Origin: Centropus unirufus
Lineage: Eukaryota; Chordata; Aves; Cuculiformes; Centropidae
NCBI GenBank assembly: GCA_013397695.1
Contig: VYZI01000018.1
Span: forward strand, 4,006,293-4,070,292
Length of the DNA: 64,000 nt
Direction: 5' to 3'
Positions 24,801 to 39,800 of this stretch are shown piece after piece. Made by a program: the position numbers and the translations under genes. Position 1 is the first letter of the stretch. Every line of letters begins with the position of its first letter. Below the pieces are notes generated by a model that saw nothing but the letters and a program-made list of their open reading frames with translations, searched no databases and was not told where the DNA came from.

Positions 24801-27800
24801 TTATTTTTTCCTACTACCACATCACAAAATGTAAAGTAAAGAAGAAGGGCATCATGTAAAACAGTCACAGAGCTCATGCAGTAGGCAAGAATAGTTTAAA
24901 TTGTTCAAATCTTGTACTGTTAAAGAAAGAGCATTAACACTGAGAAGCAATGGGAACAAAAAACCTCCCCAAACAATACATCACAGCTTTAGAAAATACC
25001 AAACCTATTTTTGTTCGATACATTAAAAAGTGGCAAGGGTAAATTCTTCAAGGCTTACAGCCAGGACTAACACTCCCAACTGGCCCCTGCTTGTAGCAGT
25101 TTACACGGCCAGAAGCTGCACTTTTCAAGGCAATGGGAAACGGCAAGTAAGGGACCACAGCAAGAAAAGAGAAGGGAAAAAATGATTTTATATTTATTTC
25201 AGGCAATATTTCACCTGCCTTTTTACTGAACTGGTCACAGATTTGAGCATAACTGCGTTAATGTTGCTCTCATCACTTGTGCCAAGATACACGTAAAGGG
25301 GTTCAATTTGTCCTGCCTAGCAGAGCAAGAGAACAAACTTCAAGAGATATTTTAAATCTTGGCCAAAAGCAACTAGGAAGGTTAAAATTTGTAATTGACT
25401 TGGAATATTTAAATCAGATTTCCTTTTAATTCACATGGGAATTTGGGACAACAGTTCATCAGAGTATTTATTGCTCAAATTTAGTTGTTGGGGAATGACA
25501 CATTTTGCTTCTCTTACGAAAAAAGAGTGAAAAAAAGGGCATTTTTTTTGGACCAAAGGTTTCAGAGACATCAAACCCAAAATAATGCATTACAGAAGAC
25601 AATGCTAGCATCAAAATCAGGAAATGTGTTAAATTCAAAAGGATTATTGACACTGCCCAATTAAAGTGCAATTACACACGGCGCACACTTCCATTATTCA
25701 AACATTCTACAGTCTAAAGAGAAGGATTTTTTGAAACGTAACTTTCACATAACAGTTAATCTGCTTCTGAAAAGTGTCATACGTATACAAACACAAGAGC
25801 AATCTTTTGTGGCAAATGACCCATACAAATAATTGCTCTTCTGCAAAAGGAAAATGTTTTCATTTAAACAGAGCTAAACATTTTTATATCACAGAAATTA
25901 AGGAATCAATCTAATGCATGCTTTGTATCTATGTAAAAATTAAATTGTTTTTTTAGAAGAAGAGTTTCTTCTAAACTTGTATGTTTGTATTGTACCTTTC
26001 TTCAGATGCATATATCATGTCCAGATGCAGATGTTATCCTTCCACATGCACACTTGGCTTAATAGACAGCCCTTCTACAGCATTCCACGATATACAGGAG
26101 ATTCAAGTCACGCACTGTTTTTTTGAGCCTCAAACCCCTGAATGAACCAAACAGTTGCGTGGGGTTTGCTCCAAAAGTATTCCCAACTGTCTCTCTGCAC
26201 AGTGATCAGTGCCACACTTAATTACCAATATCTGAATTTATATAAAACCTGAAAAGTTGTAGAGACTTCTACTTAAGGTGAAGAAATTCTTACTCTTTTC
26301 AGATTGTTTATAAGTAGTCAGACACAGTTGCAGACTGAGGCTCAGATCAAGCTCTCAGTATAACCTAGGTACCCCAATGGAAGTTGCCTCCTTCAAGTGA
26401 CTCTGTGGAAGTGGACCGGCCCAATTATCAAATTAACAGAGTGGACTGGTTTTGTGATGTTTTAGTTATCATTTAATCAATAATCTCGTCATCTACTGCT
26501 TTCCCAGGGTCTCCTTCAGAAGAAAAAAATCATTGTCGAATTAAGAAAAAAAAATCTGGGCCATCTAACCTGCATAATATTTAAGTGCATCCAAAGAGCC
26601 CAACCTACAAACTCCCTGGCTAGTTTGCACCCATTCCTGGAAGCACAGAATCCGCTCAGTAGCAACAATTGGGCCATCAGAAGTAGCAATCAGCCAGCCA
26701 GCATAAGCTAAGGGAGCTCTGACAGAGTGCAGAGGAAATATCTTGCTCTTAGTGCAGCTGGAGGTATCATAAATATATTGAAAACCAACACTCACTGATG
26801 CGGTCCACGTGGAGAGCAACATAGAACGTGTATTCCAAATGCTCCCCTTGAAACACAGTGTGCTGCCCGGGCATCAAGTCTACTGCGTAAAAGCCTAATT
26901 GGGGAAGGAAAGGTGCAAGTCTGCTTGGCAATTATTCAACAACAAAGCTCAAAATGTCCCAAATACATACTCCTAAATACATTACATCGGTTTAGACGGT
27001 TGGGTGCGTGCCTATCGACTATCCTACACTGGGAAGGGACACCTTTTTATTTGGAATAAAATTTTTACCACTCTTCTCCCAGAGATACACCGTAAGTGTT
27101 GTCACCAGGTAACAGGATAATAAGGTACTGTAGCCTGTTGTTATTCTACTAACTACTCATTATAAACCAGACACATACAAAAATATCTACTTCTTGAACA
27201 GGTGAAATACGACAACCAAATAAATATCACCATACTATAATATGCGCCCTAAAATACACCGCAGGAATTATAAACACAGGACAACTAAACCTTCATTTGA
27301 GATATAAAAAAATACAACAAAAAACATTCTCCTACAAAGTAAAAATAAAATGAAATAAAGTGGCGTTAAAATATAACGAGGTTACTGTTTTATAATGAAA
27401 ATCTGGACTGCATCCACATACTTCCTTCCTTAAGGAGGCCTTCCTAATGTCTCCACAGCTCCTTTTATTTTTTGAGCTCCCATATTCGCAGCTAATTTGA
27501 TATAGCAACATCATCAATCACTGGAGACAGGAACAACTGGCTGTGTTCTCCAAGTCTGGCTCAGATATTCCCTCCTCCTCATCCCTCACACCTATCAAAG
27601 CTTTCCTCAGGGCCGTATTTACCGCTGCAATACGGCACTCCAGCACAACCTTTTTAGTAAGCTTTCTGCATATATTAATAACTATAACATAGTTAAGAAG
27701 TGTAAGATTTGTTCAAACTGTGGCCATCGGAGAAATCCCAGGGTTTGAAGCCCGGCAGCCTGGAAGCACACCAGCACAGCCAGGATGATGCAAAGTTGAC

Positions 27801-30800
27801 CCTGCACACGCTTCTTCCCCCCCTCCAACAGTAAAGCTACGTCACTTGCCACGAGAAACAGAATATTGACTATCAGCCGCAATAAGGAGAATTATTAGCA
27901 GCGTTACTGGAATCTCAGCAGCAGATACGATGTGCCGAGCATGGAAAATTGCAGTCAGCTGCTCCTCTGACTCGACAATGAAGCACGCTGTGCAAGCTCT
28001 GTGTACGCATGTCCTGTCGGAGCCGCTGGATTCCTCAGCAGACCTTAATTTGTATTAATAATATAAATATGCACTGCCGGCTTTCGTGAATTACCAGATG
28101 AATTTATCTTGTGTGGAAGTTATATTTCCTTTTTATTTTATGTGAGTCGGCCAAAGGGGCTGAATACCGAATTCAAGTATGATGACGGGTGGCAGCATTT
28201 TAAGTGACTGATTTTGCAGCACAATGTGCCCTATATTTATTAGCCTTTTACTCTAGGTCTATTTTAATTGTTATCTGTTCATGCATGTTACACCATATAA
28301 TGAAATGCTCCCATTTCACTAACAGAGGACACAGTTTTTTATGTGTATCTCTATTAATGACCCTTAATTAAGTTGATTTTAGTCATTTAGATATGATTTT
28401 CCTCTGGTCAAGAAGTATTTTTAAAGGGAGATACTGCAAATGAACTCTCACATAAGCCATTCCCGAATGCTTCCTGTTTAACAGTTCCAACAATTTAACA
28501 GCTATGTTTTCAATGACTGAGTTACAGGGTGGCCATGTAAAAAAATGCTCATCCACGTGATTCATCAAATGTAATTGTTAGGAACCTTTTTTTTTTTTAA
28601 TTTAAAAAAGATTGCTAATTTCCAAGCAGCTAGCAAAAATGCTACCAAAGGAAAAACTTCAGGACAGTTCTATGAGACAATAAATACAAAGGCACATCTT
28701 AAAAAAGAGACAAGAAATAAAAATATCATATTTTAAAATAATTTAGTCATAGTATAAACAGAAGCACAGAACTGAAATTATTTCGGATTACAAGAACTAA
28801 CATCCAACCGATGTAGGAAATCAAATCAATTTGCTCTTGCTAAAATTAATCTGTCTTAATATATATGAACAATTAAAGACAAAAGCATTGTTCAGAAAAC
28901 TAATCTTAAAATATGTGACTTATTTTTTTATTTTAACTTGAAAAAAAAAAGAATGACCATGAAGATTTTCTTAGCATATATGCATTTGAGGGTAAAACAC
29001 TAGAGATCTGTAATTTGTCTCGTCAGGTAATTTTAATATTACACCACAATTTTGCTTCTTTCAGCAAATATTCATTTCGCTGAAACTTCAGAGGAATAAA
29101 GTTTAAAGGGAGGAACTAAAAATCACTATGGGTAATAATATGTGGAATCCAACCAAAGTGACTACGTAAGAAAACATAGCTTTTCACTGTTATTTACCAA
29201 ATGTTCCCATTTTTCAATCCAAAACAATGGTTGTGGTTTAAAAGACCTGTACTTGTAATTGCAATTCTAACTGCCTAGTAAAACACTGACTTTGTGATCC
29301 CTGTAAGGATTATAGCCTCGAAAATAAGATGGGAAAGATTAAAGGTTCTCTCCAACTCTGTGTAACCTGTGTAGCAGAAGAACAGCTCACATTTCACAGG
29401 CAATAACCTGTGCATTTGCTTAAAAAAAAAAGAGGAAAAAAAAGAACAACATAGGGAAATGCCTGAGGCAGAAGTTGAAACTGATTGGGCAAAGTAGAGG
29501 GACAAGAGCCCTTGAAATTAAACAAAAGCAAATTCATTCTGTTGACAGATGTTGATTACATCAAAGCCACGAAGGAACTTTTTTCTGTTTCCTTTTTTTT
29601 TTTCCCTTTTTTTGCAACTAATACCCCCGCGTTCTCTGTCTGTTAAGGATGTAACAGAACTTAATCAAGAAAACACAACATAACACAATTTTCAAATTGG
29701 GTAAAAGTATATTGTAATGAAGTCTTAACAACAGGCTTCTCCAAACAAGAGTGTATTCACATGGTCCTGTCTGCATCCCCGTGCTGGTCACGCCATCATC
29801 AGCCCCTTACTTCCAGGGGTTAACTGCTCTGGCAGCCAAATAAAATACAGAGAGAGCTGTGTAATTATGGAGACAGTCAAAGGGCAGACTCTATTTTGAA
29901 ATCTATTTGCACAGACAAGGTCTTCCAATTTCGCTTACAGGAAACAAGCTGGTAAAGGGGTTCTCCTCTCCAGATGCTTGCCACACTTTTTTCCCACATC
30001 AGGAAATCACGGACATGGACACCATGCAGCACTGTTTCCTGGATTGCAGGGCTCTGTCATTACGAGGAGAAGAGCAAATCCATGCTCGTGAGAAATATTT
30101 CCTCCTAATTGCCCGTATTAGGGAAAAGCAAAACCCACAAGGACTACAGAAAATGCGACTAGCAGCAATTTGTAAACAGGACGCAGCCACAGCTGTCATG
30201 ATGGTACTGGAAAAGAGAAAACAGGAATGAAAGGGTAAAAACGCTCTGGTTTTAATAGCATGATTGGGGAAATGAAATATTCATCAAGATAGATGGGACT
30301 TCAGTTACAACAGCAACACATTGGTGAAAACCTTGAAAATGGCACACCTGTACCTGGCTAAACCCAAGCACAGGCCAGTACCTTGCCAACATCATAGTCT
30401 AATGGGCATTGCTTTATTTAATTATTTAAATTAACTGGAAATTAACCACAGAAGTTGTTTAGTCAATAAAGACATTAACAGAATGGCTGTTATTGTTACT
30501 CTCATACGGGCCAATACAACAAGGCAATGGCCAAATGCCAGCCAACTCCAAAGGAGCAAAGGCAGCCCCTCTGCTGACCACCAGGACTCCTCAACAACAC
30601 CGAAAAAAAGTCCAGTTGGGTCTCTGCTAATTAAAATTTTGCCCTTCATGGAGAGTGGGAAAGCGGGGAATTTGTTTGCTATATGCTAACAAAAATTACT
30701 TTTTTGAATTGGGCGTAAATTTATAAACTATATGAAAATACATTTTTGTTTAGCTTTACTTATTATGCCTTAGTCTAGAACAACACACTAAAATGATGAA

Positions 30801-33800
30801 TCCGTGCCTTCTGGAATAGTGCTGTGGTTTTAATTCATTATTCAGTCAAACTCAGGGCCAACAAAATAGCTCTTCTACAAGTTGGTAAACTGGGAAACCA
30901 CAGAGAATCAGAACCTCTTCTATTTACAGGAAGGATGACAGCCTAAGGGTACTTCATCCCAATAATAACAACATTCAAGTAATGGTGCCCAGGTCATGAC
31001 AAGCCATGACCCTCCCCATAGCTCCTTCAGGAAGCTGGCTCAGTGCCACCTTTTATCAGCAGCAACCGACAGTACAACTTTAACAAACAAGAAGAAAAGG
31101 AAAAATTAATTTTATATCCTTAAAAACCTCTGTGACTAATCGAGCAGTCGTATATACGTCTACGCACAGAGGCAACCCAAGCCAGTATAAGAAATAAATA
31201 CACCGAGTCAAATTCTCTTTCCCATTTTATCCTAGGATTTAAAAAAATAGAGCATACAATCTAACAATATCTGAATGACATTCATTCACATACAAAGGAG
31301 ATTAATTGTCTATTACAGAAAACAGGACTAAGCTCAACAGACTTTACTTTGGGAACAGGGCAGTGTAGTTCTTTAACAGAACCTTTCATCACGGTGTTAT
31401 TTCTACTACATTTTCTCTCTCTGACAGAAAAACACTAGTGGAAAATAAAAAGAAAGTGTTGCCTAAAGCAGTACCACAGCAAAATAAAAGAAGTCCGGTA
31501 TAGAAGCTGGACAAAGCAATATTAGGAGTGTCACACACAGTTAACATCGGGGGAATTCAGGCTCCAGATCACAGCATCTGGCAAGCTTCAACTTCTGTGA
31601 CTAGCAGAAGAAACACTCCTCTTACGTTACTGCATTCCTGTATTGAGTAAATTAATTTATCATAAAGTGAATAAATTAGAATGAGAAACATATCTCCACA
31701 GGCTTGCATATTTAAATATATCTTTCAATCATTTTCTGTCTACTTTTAGTTTTTTTAAAAGATCAGAGGAATTACTTTTGTTTGAAAGACTGGTTATTGT
31801 ACTCATTATTTTGGTTTTGTAGGGAAGTAACAACTGTTGGAACAAGTTACTCGGTTTAAAAAATAGCAGTTTTTTCAGATCGAAATAATAAGCTATTCAA
31901 ATAGTCCTTACACACACACACAATACTGGGTCTTGTTGTTAATATGCACCCACCCACAGCTTTAACATTCATTGAGTCCTACTGGGATAAAATCTTTTCA
32001 GGTGTTCTGTGAAACAACTGTTTTTCAACTGGCATGGTTATGTCCTACATACACGCCTGATACAGTATTAAATGTTAAAAATAAATCCTGCTTTAACCGC
32101 TCAAATTTCCACCTGAAATGGAAAAAATATGCCTGAATCACCACAGAAAATGTTTCCCACAGAAACCCTGTCAGTGGGAGAGCAAGGCTGCTGAAATAAG
32201 AATAATCTCTGCATAGAAAATTTAGGAGCGCTCCTGAACCTTGTATCAGGATTTTATGCGTAGCTTGATACACAGGAAGAGAACGGGCAGTGAGGAGTCT
32301 TTGCCCCACACAAAACATGAGACCCATTGCAATAATTATTTTCGATACACCTGCAGCCAAGTCTCTAAGGAAACAAGGTGATTCCTGATCTGTACCGAAC
32401 TGTAACCCAGGCTTATTGCAGAATTTTTTGAAAAAGTGTAAACTGCTAGCAATTTTGGGATGAATACCTTAATAAAATCCAATTACATTACTATTCCTCT
32501 GGTAAAACTGACAGCTAGTGGTGCTTCTTGCCTTGTATTAAATATTAATTATTTATCGTGTTTTCAGATGAGAACACAAGTTACATTAGGACAGTGAGTC
32601 TGCTAAGAAAACACGAGTGAGTCCTGTGCTAAAGTGGACAGTGTAAGTCTGGGGAATTACACCCAGACTTCAAAATATATGAGCAGAGAGGTGTAGGTGT
32701 TTACAGCTGTTTCTTTAATAGAAAGAATATATAATATATAATAATTAAGGTATTGTGCTGGGGGTGGAAGCAAGCTCACGCTCTGCACAAGGAAGGTGTT
32801 CTAGTCAAGGGCTTGCTGCAGAGAACTTGTAGCATCCTTATTAAAGCATTTATTTTTAAACCTGTCAGTCATTAGTATGTGCTATTAACACATAACTTGG
32901 AAGTTTATTCATAAATATGTGACATTTGGGTCACGGAATAAATTACAATGATAGGATTATGGATCGAATTTGGAAGCGTGTGGTATTATGTTTGGGAGCT
33001 GATTTAATGTTGTTGTTTTGTTTTTTTTTTTAAATACCTTTTCCTTATCTCCTTGCTTAACATTTACAAAGACCTCTTTCTTATCATAAAAGTCCCCGTT
33101 TATCAAATAGTGATACGGGAAGAAGTTGTTTACATTTTCAGAAGTACCAACATATATCACTTAAGACAAAAAAAACAAGCACTCCATAAGAAATTCTCAA
33201 TCACTGTCAATCATACGCACTAAAATATACATAAACCAAAGCATGTGGTGTGAACTATATTAGGTTCAAACTGAACGCAGAATTACAACTATAACAAACA
33301 AAACCCAAATAATTACAAGTGACTCACAGGCCTATTTACACATCTCACCAAACTGCTCGAAAGGTAGGTAACCATAGAAACCTGACAACCTAAATTCAGT
33401 ACTTTAAAATTTGTATTTAGTTTAAAATGTTGAAAATCGTGTTTCTATTTGACAAAATCCATATTTTGAAAGGCTTCGGTTTATGCTGTGGTGTTTAAAT
33501 AAATGCTTAAAATATTTCACGTTCTGATTACTTCTAGATTTGATTTTATCCAAGTAAAGATTGCAGTTTACTCTCTGTAATATAAAATGTTAATGCATTT
33601 TAATACTGCAAATTAATATTTCTAACATTTCTTTAATGACTGAAATTAAATAATGATATAAAACAAACGCTCCTGCGCTACTGTGAAATGCTTTGCATAT
33701 AGACTTTTCCAAGCTGCACACGAGCAAAAAAAAACCAGATTACTCAAATTAAGTGTTAAAGCTGAAATGCTAATAGCCTTTTCAACTTATAGCTCTTTTT

Positions 33801-36800
33801 CACTGACAATTACAATTTGCATGGCTTAAAATTTAATACTATGATTAGTACTAATGTCCTATATTTTACTTCATAATCTAAATGAGTAAAATAGTATTTT
33901 TGTAGTTCACTGGCTCTCATACTCAGGCTGTAATGTTCAGTGTGTATTTCATTATGCAGATGAGCAATGGATGTCGTCTAACATGATTTAAATGGGTCAA
34001 CAGTATTTTCCTATTCCCATTAATCATCCAGACAGCCACAAAAAAAAAAAAAAAGCCTTGAAAACTAACCTAGGAAGTCTCTTTTTGTCACCAACTCTTC
34101 CCACTAGCCAAAGAGCAGGAGGCCTGGCAAAGCGGGGAGCCAAGGCCGGGCACTGCTCCTCGGGATGGTGCCCAGCTCCCGCCACAGCCCGAGCCGGCAG
34201 CGCTCCCTGGGCTGGCCACGGCCCCGTGCCAAGAATGATTCTCGTCCCGTGAAGTTCAATGGGAGCTGTGTGTTGACAAACTGAGCGAATTTCAATCGGC
34301 AAAATTCGCTCTTGGCAGGGGGACGTGCAAGTGGGCTGAATGCAAAGGCGTGCTGCCTGCTGATGCCGCGCTGGCAGCCGGGCTGCTCCTGCCTGAATGC
34401 ACTCCTTGGAAAACTCCCCCTGAAGTCAAAGGACACTGGATCAGGCCACTTATTTATAGAACACGTCAAAATTAAGGGGTCTATTCTCAAGCCATGTAAC
34501 CATCGTTTATGCCCATTCAATATATAGTATATTGCAAATAAAACGGTGATTTATAAGTAGGTGCTTCTCTGGAAAGGGAAGCTGCTCTAAGAAACAGCAA
34601 AGAGAAAAAACATAAGTACGAGCCAGGCAGCAGAAAGTAACAGGAAGATCATGTGCCAAACATTTAGACTCACTTATTCAGTGAATAGAAAACTAGGATT
34701 AAAAAGAAAAAAAATGGCTATCAGGATTCCCTCAAACCTGAAAGTACTGCTGTGGTACAAAACCTCTCTAAAGGCAAAGATGACAAGTTTGATTATATTG
34801 CAGTGTGACAGGGGTGGCAGAGCTTGCCTGGGAAACCCCACGCTGTTCACACCACAGGGCAGGTCCTGCTGGACAACACGGGGAACGTCCAGGCTTCTCG
34901 GAGACAAGGATGCATAAGCTAGGAGGCCATGGACAGGTGGGCAGTGGGACCTTTCACCACCTCCCTTACCGCTGCTGGACAGTGGCTTTACCAGCAAATC
35001 TTAAAACTTCAGCTTTGGCTTCGGTTGGAAATAGCTGTTACTTGCTAAATGGGTCTCAGTGAAACAGCACACAACACCGCTTTTCCAGAATCCATACTGG
35101 CTGGCCACTCACTGGCTACCATTACCTATATTTCTGATTTTGAGATATGACAACCAGTAACATGGTGTGGGCACTGGCCACCGGCTTTCTCTGACAGCCT
35201 TCACCATGCCTTCTTTTCTAATCCCCAGATGGAAATGAAGGGAAGCAGGAACTGAGCTTCAGCTTTTAAAGTAAACCAATTGACATATGGCAAAATAGGA
35301 GGTTTCCAACTATTCAGACCTCCCAAGACTTCGTCTGCAACACTCATGTCCTGGACAAGTGTTTCACCAGCGCCTAATAAACAGCTGGGTACAGCAGGGA
35401 CTGTCCCATCCAGTTACTGGATGCAGTAACTCTTCAGTGCCAAGAGCCAAGGAATCTGTGGGCACGAGCCTGGTGGCTGATTTACAGTAAATTCATCAAT
35501 AATCACCATTACAATGACCAAGGCTCAGTCTTCACCATGATCTTTTCTAGGTTTTGGGAACACGGGGGAGAGATCAGCGTATTTCACGGTGTGACAGCCC
35601 ATGCGCAGGTTAGTGTCTGGCCCACTCATTTTCTCTGCGTCATGTCCCATGGAATGTACATTGGGAGGAATTAAGAGAACTGATATTCAGTACCTGCAAG
35701 TTTTTAGAGCATCTCTTTGGATCTGGCTCCAGCCTTGCCCATCTGGCCCTTGCTTTCTAGGGAGAAAATGCTGCGCTTGGATCCCACGAGCCAGCTAGGA
35801 GCCCTGAGTAGTAAGGCAGGACCTCTCTGCTTTTCTACTGTCCCACATACCCTGGTCCACACCCCAGCAACTGCTGCTGCTATGAGAGATTTCCTGGAAG
35901 AACTGCAAGCAGCACTTGCCCTGTTGAAATAAAAACAACAAACCACAACTTACTGCAGCTGCTTAATCCCTAGAGAGCAGATCATGCAGTTGCGCTTGAA
36001 GCAGTGGCTCTTCCCTCCAAATCCTGACCTTGCTTCCAGTCACTTCTCCCAGTGCACACGTCACAGGTGTCAGCCACCCACCTAACGCCTCCCTGCCGCA
36101 CAGAGTGCTCCATGGCCAGGTGCGGCAGGGCCCATGGAAGCCACTCCAGACACAGGCAGACTTAGAAAAAAAACAAAGAATACTTCATTCCTAAACTATC
36201 TTCACCAGGCTATTCCCTCACTCTGTACAGTTTATTGGACTGCTCCACTGCCTGATTTTCTAAGGTGGACAGAGTAAGCGAAGAGTCTTTGCAAGAAATT
36301 AGGTCTCCAACTCCCTTTTCCAGTCTGAAAATGACTTACATGGCTGTTCTCTGCACAGACAGTAAATCTGTAAGAAGCAATACATGTTTTGCTTTCCTCA
36401 ATGTGAAGGTAACCTCACTTGCCAGCCAAATATGACAGGCATTTCTCCAGAGCAGGCTCAGCTGCCTTGTCTGCAAAGCTGGGCAGCAATCCATTAAATT
36501 CTCCATGGGGACATCCCGCTTAACCAATTACTAACTTGCAAACTGAACTCAGAATTTTTAGATTGTCGTCAAATAGACACCTCATCTCTCTTCTCTCTTT
36601 TTTCTTCTTGTTACAGGTTTGTGGTTTAAATACCCAGATTTGCAGCACCATTGCTCACTGGAGAGACAGAGCAGTACGGGAGGCAACCTGATCTACAGCT
36701 GGATCCTCCACTTCCTCTGATAGAAGCCAGTTGCTTGCAAGCGAGGAAAAGTTTCAGTCAGAACACAGCTGGAGTTTTGGTTAGATAGAAAGAGCTCTGG

Positions 36801-39800
36801 AAGCAGAAATGACACGAGAGACTAAATCTATAAAGATATTAATTGCATAAAATTAATTTTTTTTTCAAAGGCTTCCCATTCAATTTGACACAAAAAGAGG
36901 GCCTTTTTACTTGTAAGTAAAATTTAATATGACTGGAAGAGAAGACTGCACAGCTGCCTGTCTGTCACGCAAGACACTGGCCCATATTACATTCCTCATG
37001 GGGAGGACTGAAAAAAAAACTAATAAAAAACGGGCTAGTAGTAAAGCCGTGCATCTGGCAAGAAGTACATATTGGTGCTATTAAGAAAGCCCAGTGATCC
37101 TGGGAGCCCCTAGTAAATCTGATGATAGTAAAGCCCTGTCAAGATGGGTCTGCACTAAACCTTCGATCTGCATGGGAAAACACTGATGTCTCAATTTTAC
37201 TGGCGATTTCAGCTGCAAAGGCACTTTGCAATTGAAAAGTCAGGTCAGTGAAGTTGTTTGTTAAACTTCTATACAACTGGGATTCATGATGCACTATAAA
37301 TTATTCTGAGGATTATAAAATAGAGCTGGACAGAGAAAGCATAAAACCCTCAGCTCTGGAGTGAGACGTGTTAGTTAAGGAGAGCACTCTACAATCCAAA
37401 CCTGTTAACGACTCAGAAACCCACTGGGACAGAACTATACCAGCAAAGTAATTCTTGCTGGTATAACTTGATATTTTAGAGGAACTAATTTAAGCTTTCC
37501 CAGGAGAGAACTCCTCCTGAGCCAACCTTCTGCTGAATTAGTAGGGTCTGCCAGAGCGAACAGATCTTTTTAAACCCAGGCAAGTCCTACCACTTTATTT
37601 ATTTCTTTAAAGAACACCCATTTCCTTCAAATCTCTGCCACGAACCATATGAAGTATGTTAATAATCATCAGTGCAGAACAACCAGAAATAGCTCTGAGA
37701 GGTGAGACCTAACACCAGCGTTAGTTAAAAAAGCACCGAGCAATGAAATAAAGCCTCGTCACTGCCTGCCATTTCATCCACAATGCGAGAGTGTAAATCG
37801 ATTCTGAGACCTGAACAAATCCCTGTGGGAAACAATTCATTCCAGTGTCAAACCAGGACATCTTTGCAAGACAGCTATCCATTTTGTCCAGCAGAGGAGT
37901 TCAACTCAACAACTCTCGATAACTTTACCAGCACATTCAATAGCTACAGACCCAAGCAGCATACAAGCAGATCTACAGTGACCACACCATCTACTATTAT
38001 GTAATAAGTACACGATACTTATGACGAGTATATAAGTATATACTACCACGTAATTTTTATGACTTATGGGAGGTTATAAGCCCTCTGTTGCTTTTTTCCA
38101 ACTCCATCTGTGTCTATCAGAAAATCTGAGACCGAACAGCAGCAATTTATGTGAGAAAATTTCTTTGCCATTTTCTTTCAATGTTATGCCATGTCTGTTG
38201 ACCTTGGTAATTAAAAAAATACATAAGGCAGGAGCTGATCTAAGTTTATGTACAACTAAACATGAAACAGATAATCTGAGAAGTGCACACATTCCTTCAG
38301 AGAATACCTGATATGCCATTAGTATTAATGTATAAATTTAGATAGTGTTCATTACTGCAATAGCTCTTCACAGTTCAAAACAAGCCCGATCTAAAATTGT
38401 ATCATAGCTTTAAACATTTATTTTAATCATAAATACCTGAAACCAAACAGCCTTTAAATGTGAAAGCTGGAGACTTTATACAGCTGGTTAGAGTGGCTGG
38501 TTATTTATCATCTAAACTGGAAAGAAAACAGTTGGACTTCCAAGAACACTCATGAAAGTTTTCTCAGGCTGCACACTACGGAGTGCGCCTGCCAAAAGCC
38601 CTGTGAGGATCTCTCAGGAGCCTTTTATTCCCTTTTTCTAAGGCTTCTACGCAACAAGGCAGTATGCGGAACACTTGGTCTCCATTTTCCTCTTTGTCAG
38701 AAATTAAGAAGAAAAGGCAAAGACATCTACTGGTTGGGAAAGGATGATGCCTCTAAAAGGAGAACTCCCAAGGGAATTGGTCATTTAAGAAAATAAACAG
38801 ACAATCCTTCCATCCTTTGTTTCCATGTCATAAAACATTTCCAGACTGTTTTCCATGCAAATAATATTTTTAATGTGAACTATCTTGAAGTAAAAAAAGT
38901 TTGGCCTTCCCTATGCAGGAAAACCTATAGTAACAACCTCTGAGTAACAGCCAGTTATCATACGGATAAAGTCCTTTGCCAACGAACAGTTCAGCTTATA
39001 AATGCTACCTTAAATGATTTCTTCTATATCCCTTTAAAAACATAACAAGCTAATGCAATAACTAAGATGCAATAGAGCATCCTCACACTTGTTATCATAA
39101 TAAACATCGCCTCATCCTATATTTTCTCGCCGGTATTGCATCCAGTGAATTACAAGACCTTACTCTGTAACCGATGAGTTTTCATCTTTACTGTCTCACA
39201 TTTCACTCCTACAATTAAAACATGGAATATTCTGGTTATGTGCCACACTTTATAAAGTGAATGGGACTACACTTAAGTCATGGTCAATCTTTTTAAGATG
39301 GGGCACTTGTTTCTTCCACATCTCTAACCCAGTGAGATCTTGGCCGTAAGTCAAGATCAGGGTCAAACGAAGTATTTGATTATCCAAACTGGACAGACTA
39401 CAGAGTGCTGACACATAATAAACAAGATGTGGTTGCCTGGAACTTTTGCTTCAAGGAAACCTGGGAATTTGATGGGCACATGCACTGGGTCTGCTCTCAA
39501 ACACAGAACAACGTCGCCCCTTCCTGTGGATATTTCTTCTTGTCCAACAGGCAGCTCACGCTGATATTTATCAGAGAAGAATCCTGAAGAAGAGCTCTGC
39601 GCTGTGCAGTGCAGTCCAGCAGCAAACACCTGGGCTGGGAGCCTCCTCAGGGCAGGAGCGCAGGAGAAGCCTGGGTGCAGGAATGAGCGAAGTGAGTGAA
39701 GGGAAGACAAAGGGCTGAGGAGACCTGTGCAACATGTGCTTCATGATAAGTAGAAGCAGCGCAAGGAGCAGGAGCTTTGGTGACAACTGTGGAAACCGAC

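Noticed and set aside
29907..30230. A 107-codon plus-strand open frame with a Lys/Glu/Arg-rich end
   Set aside because: No recognised family, no splice context, and it lies antisense in an intron. Its length is compatible with chance.
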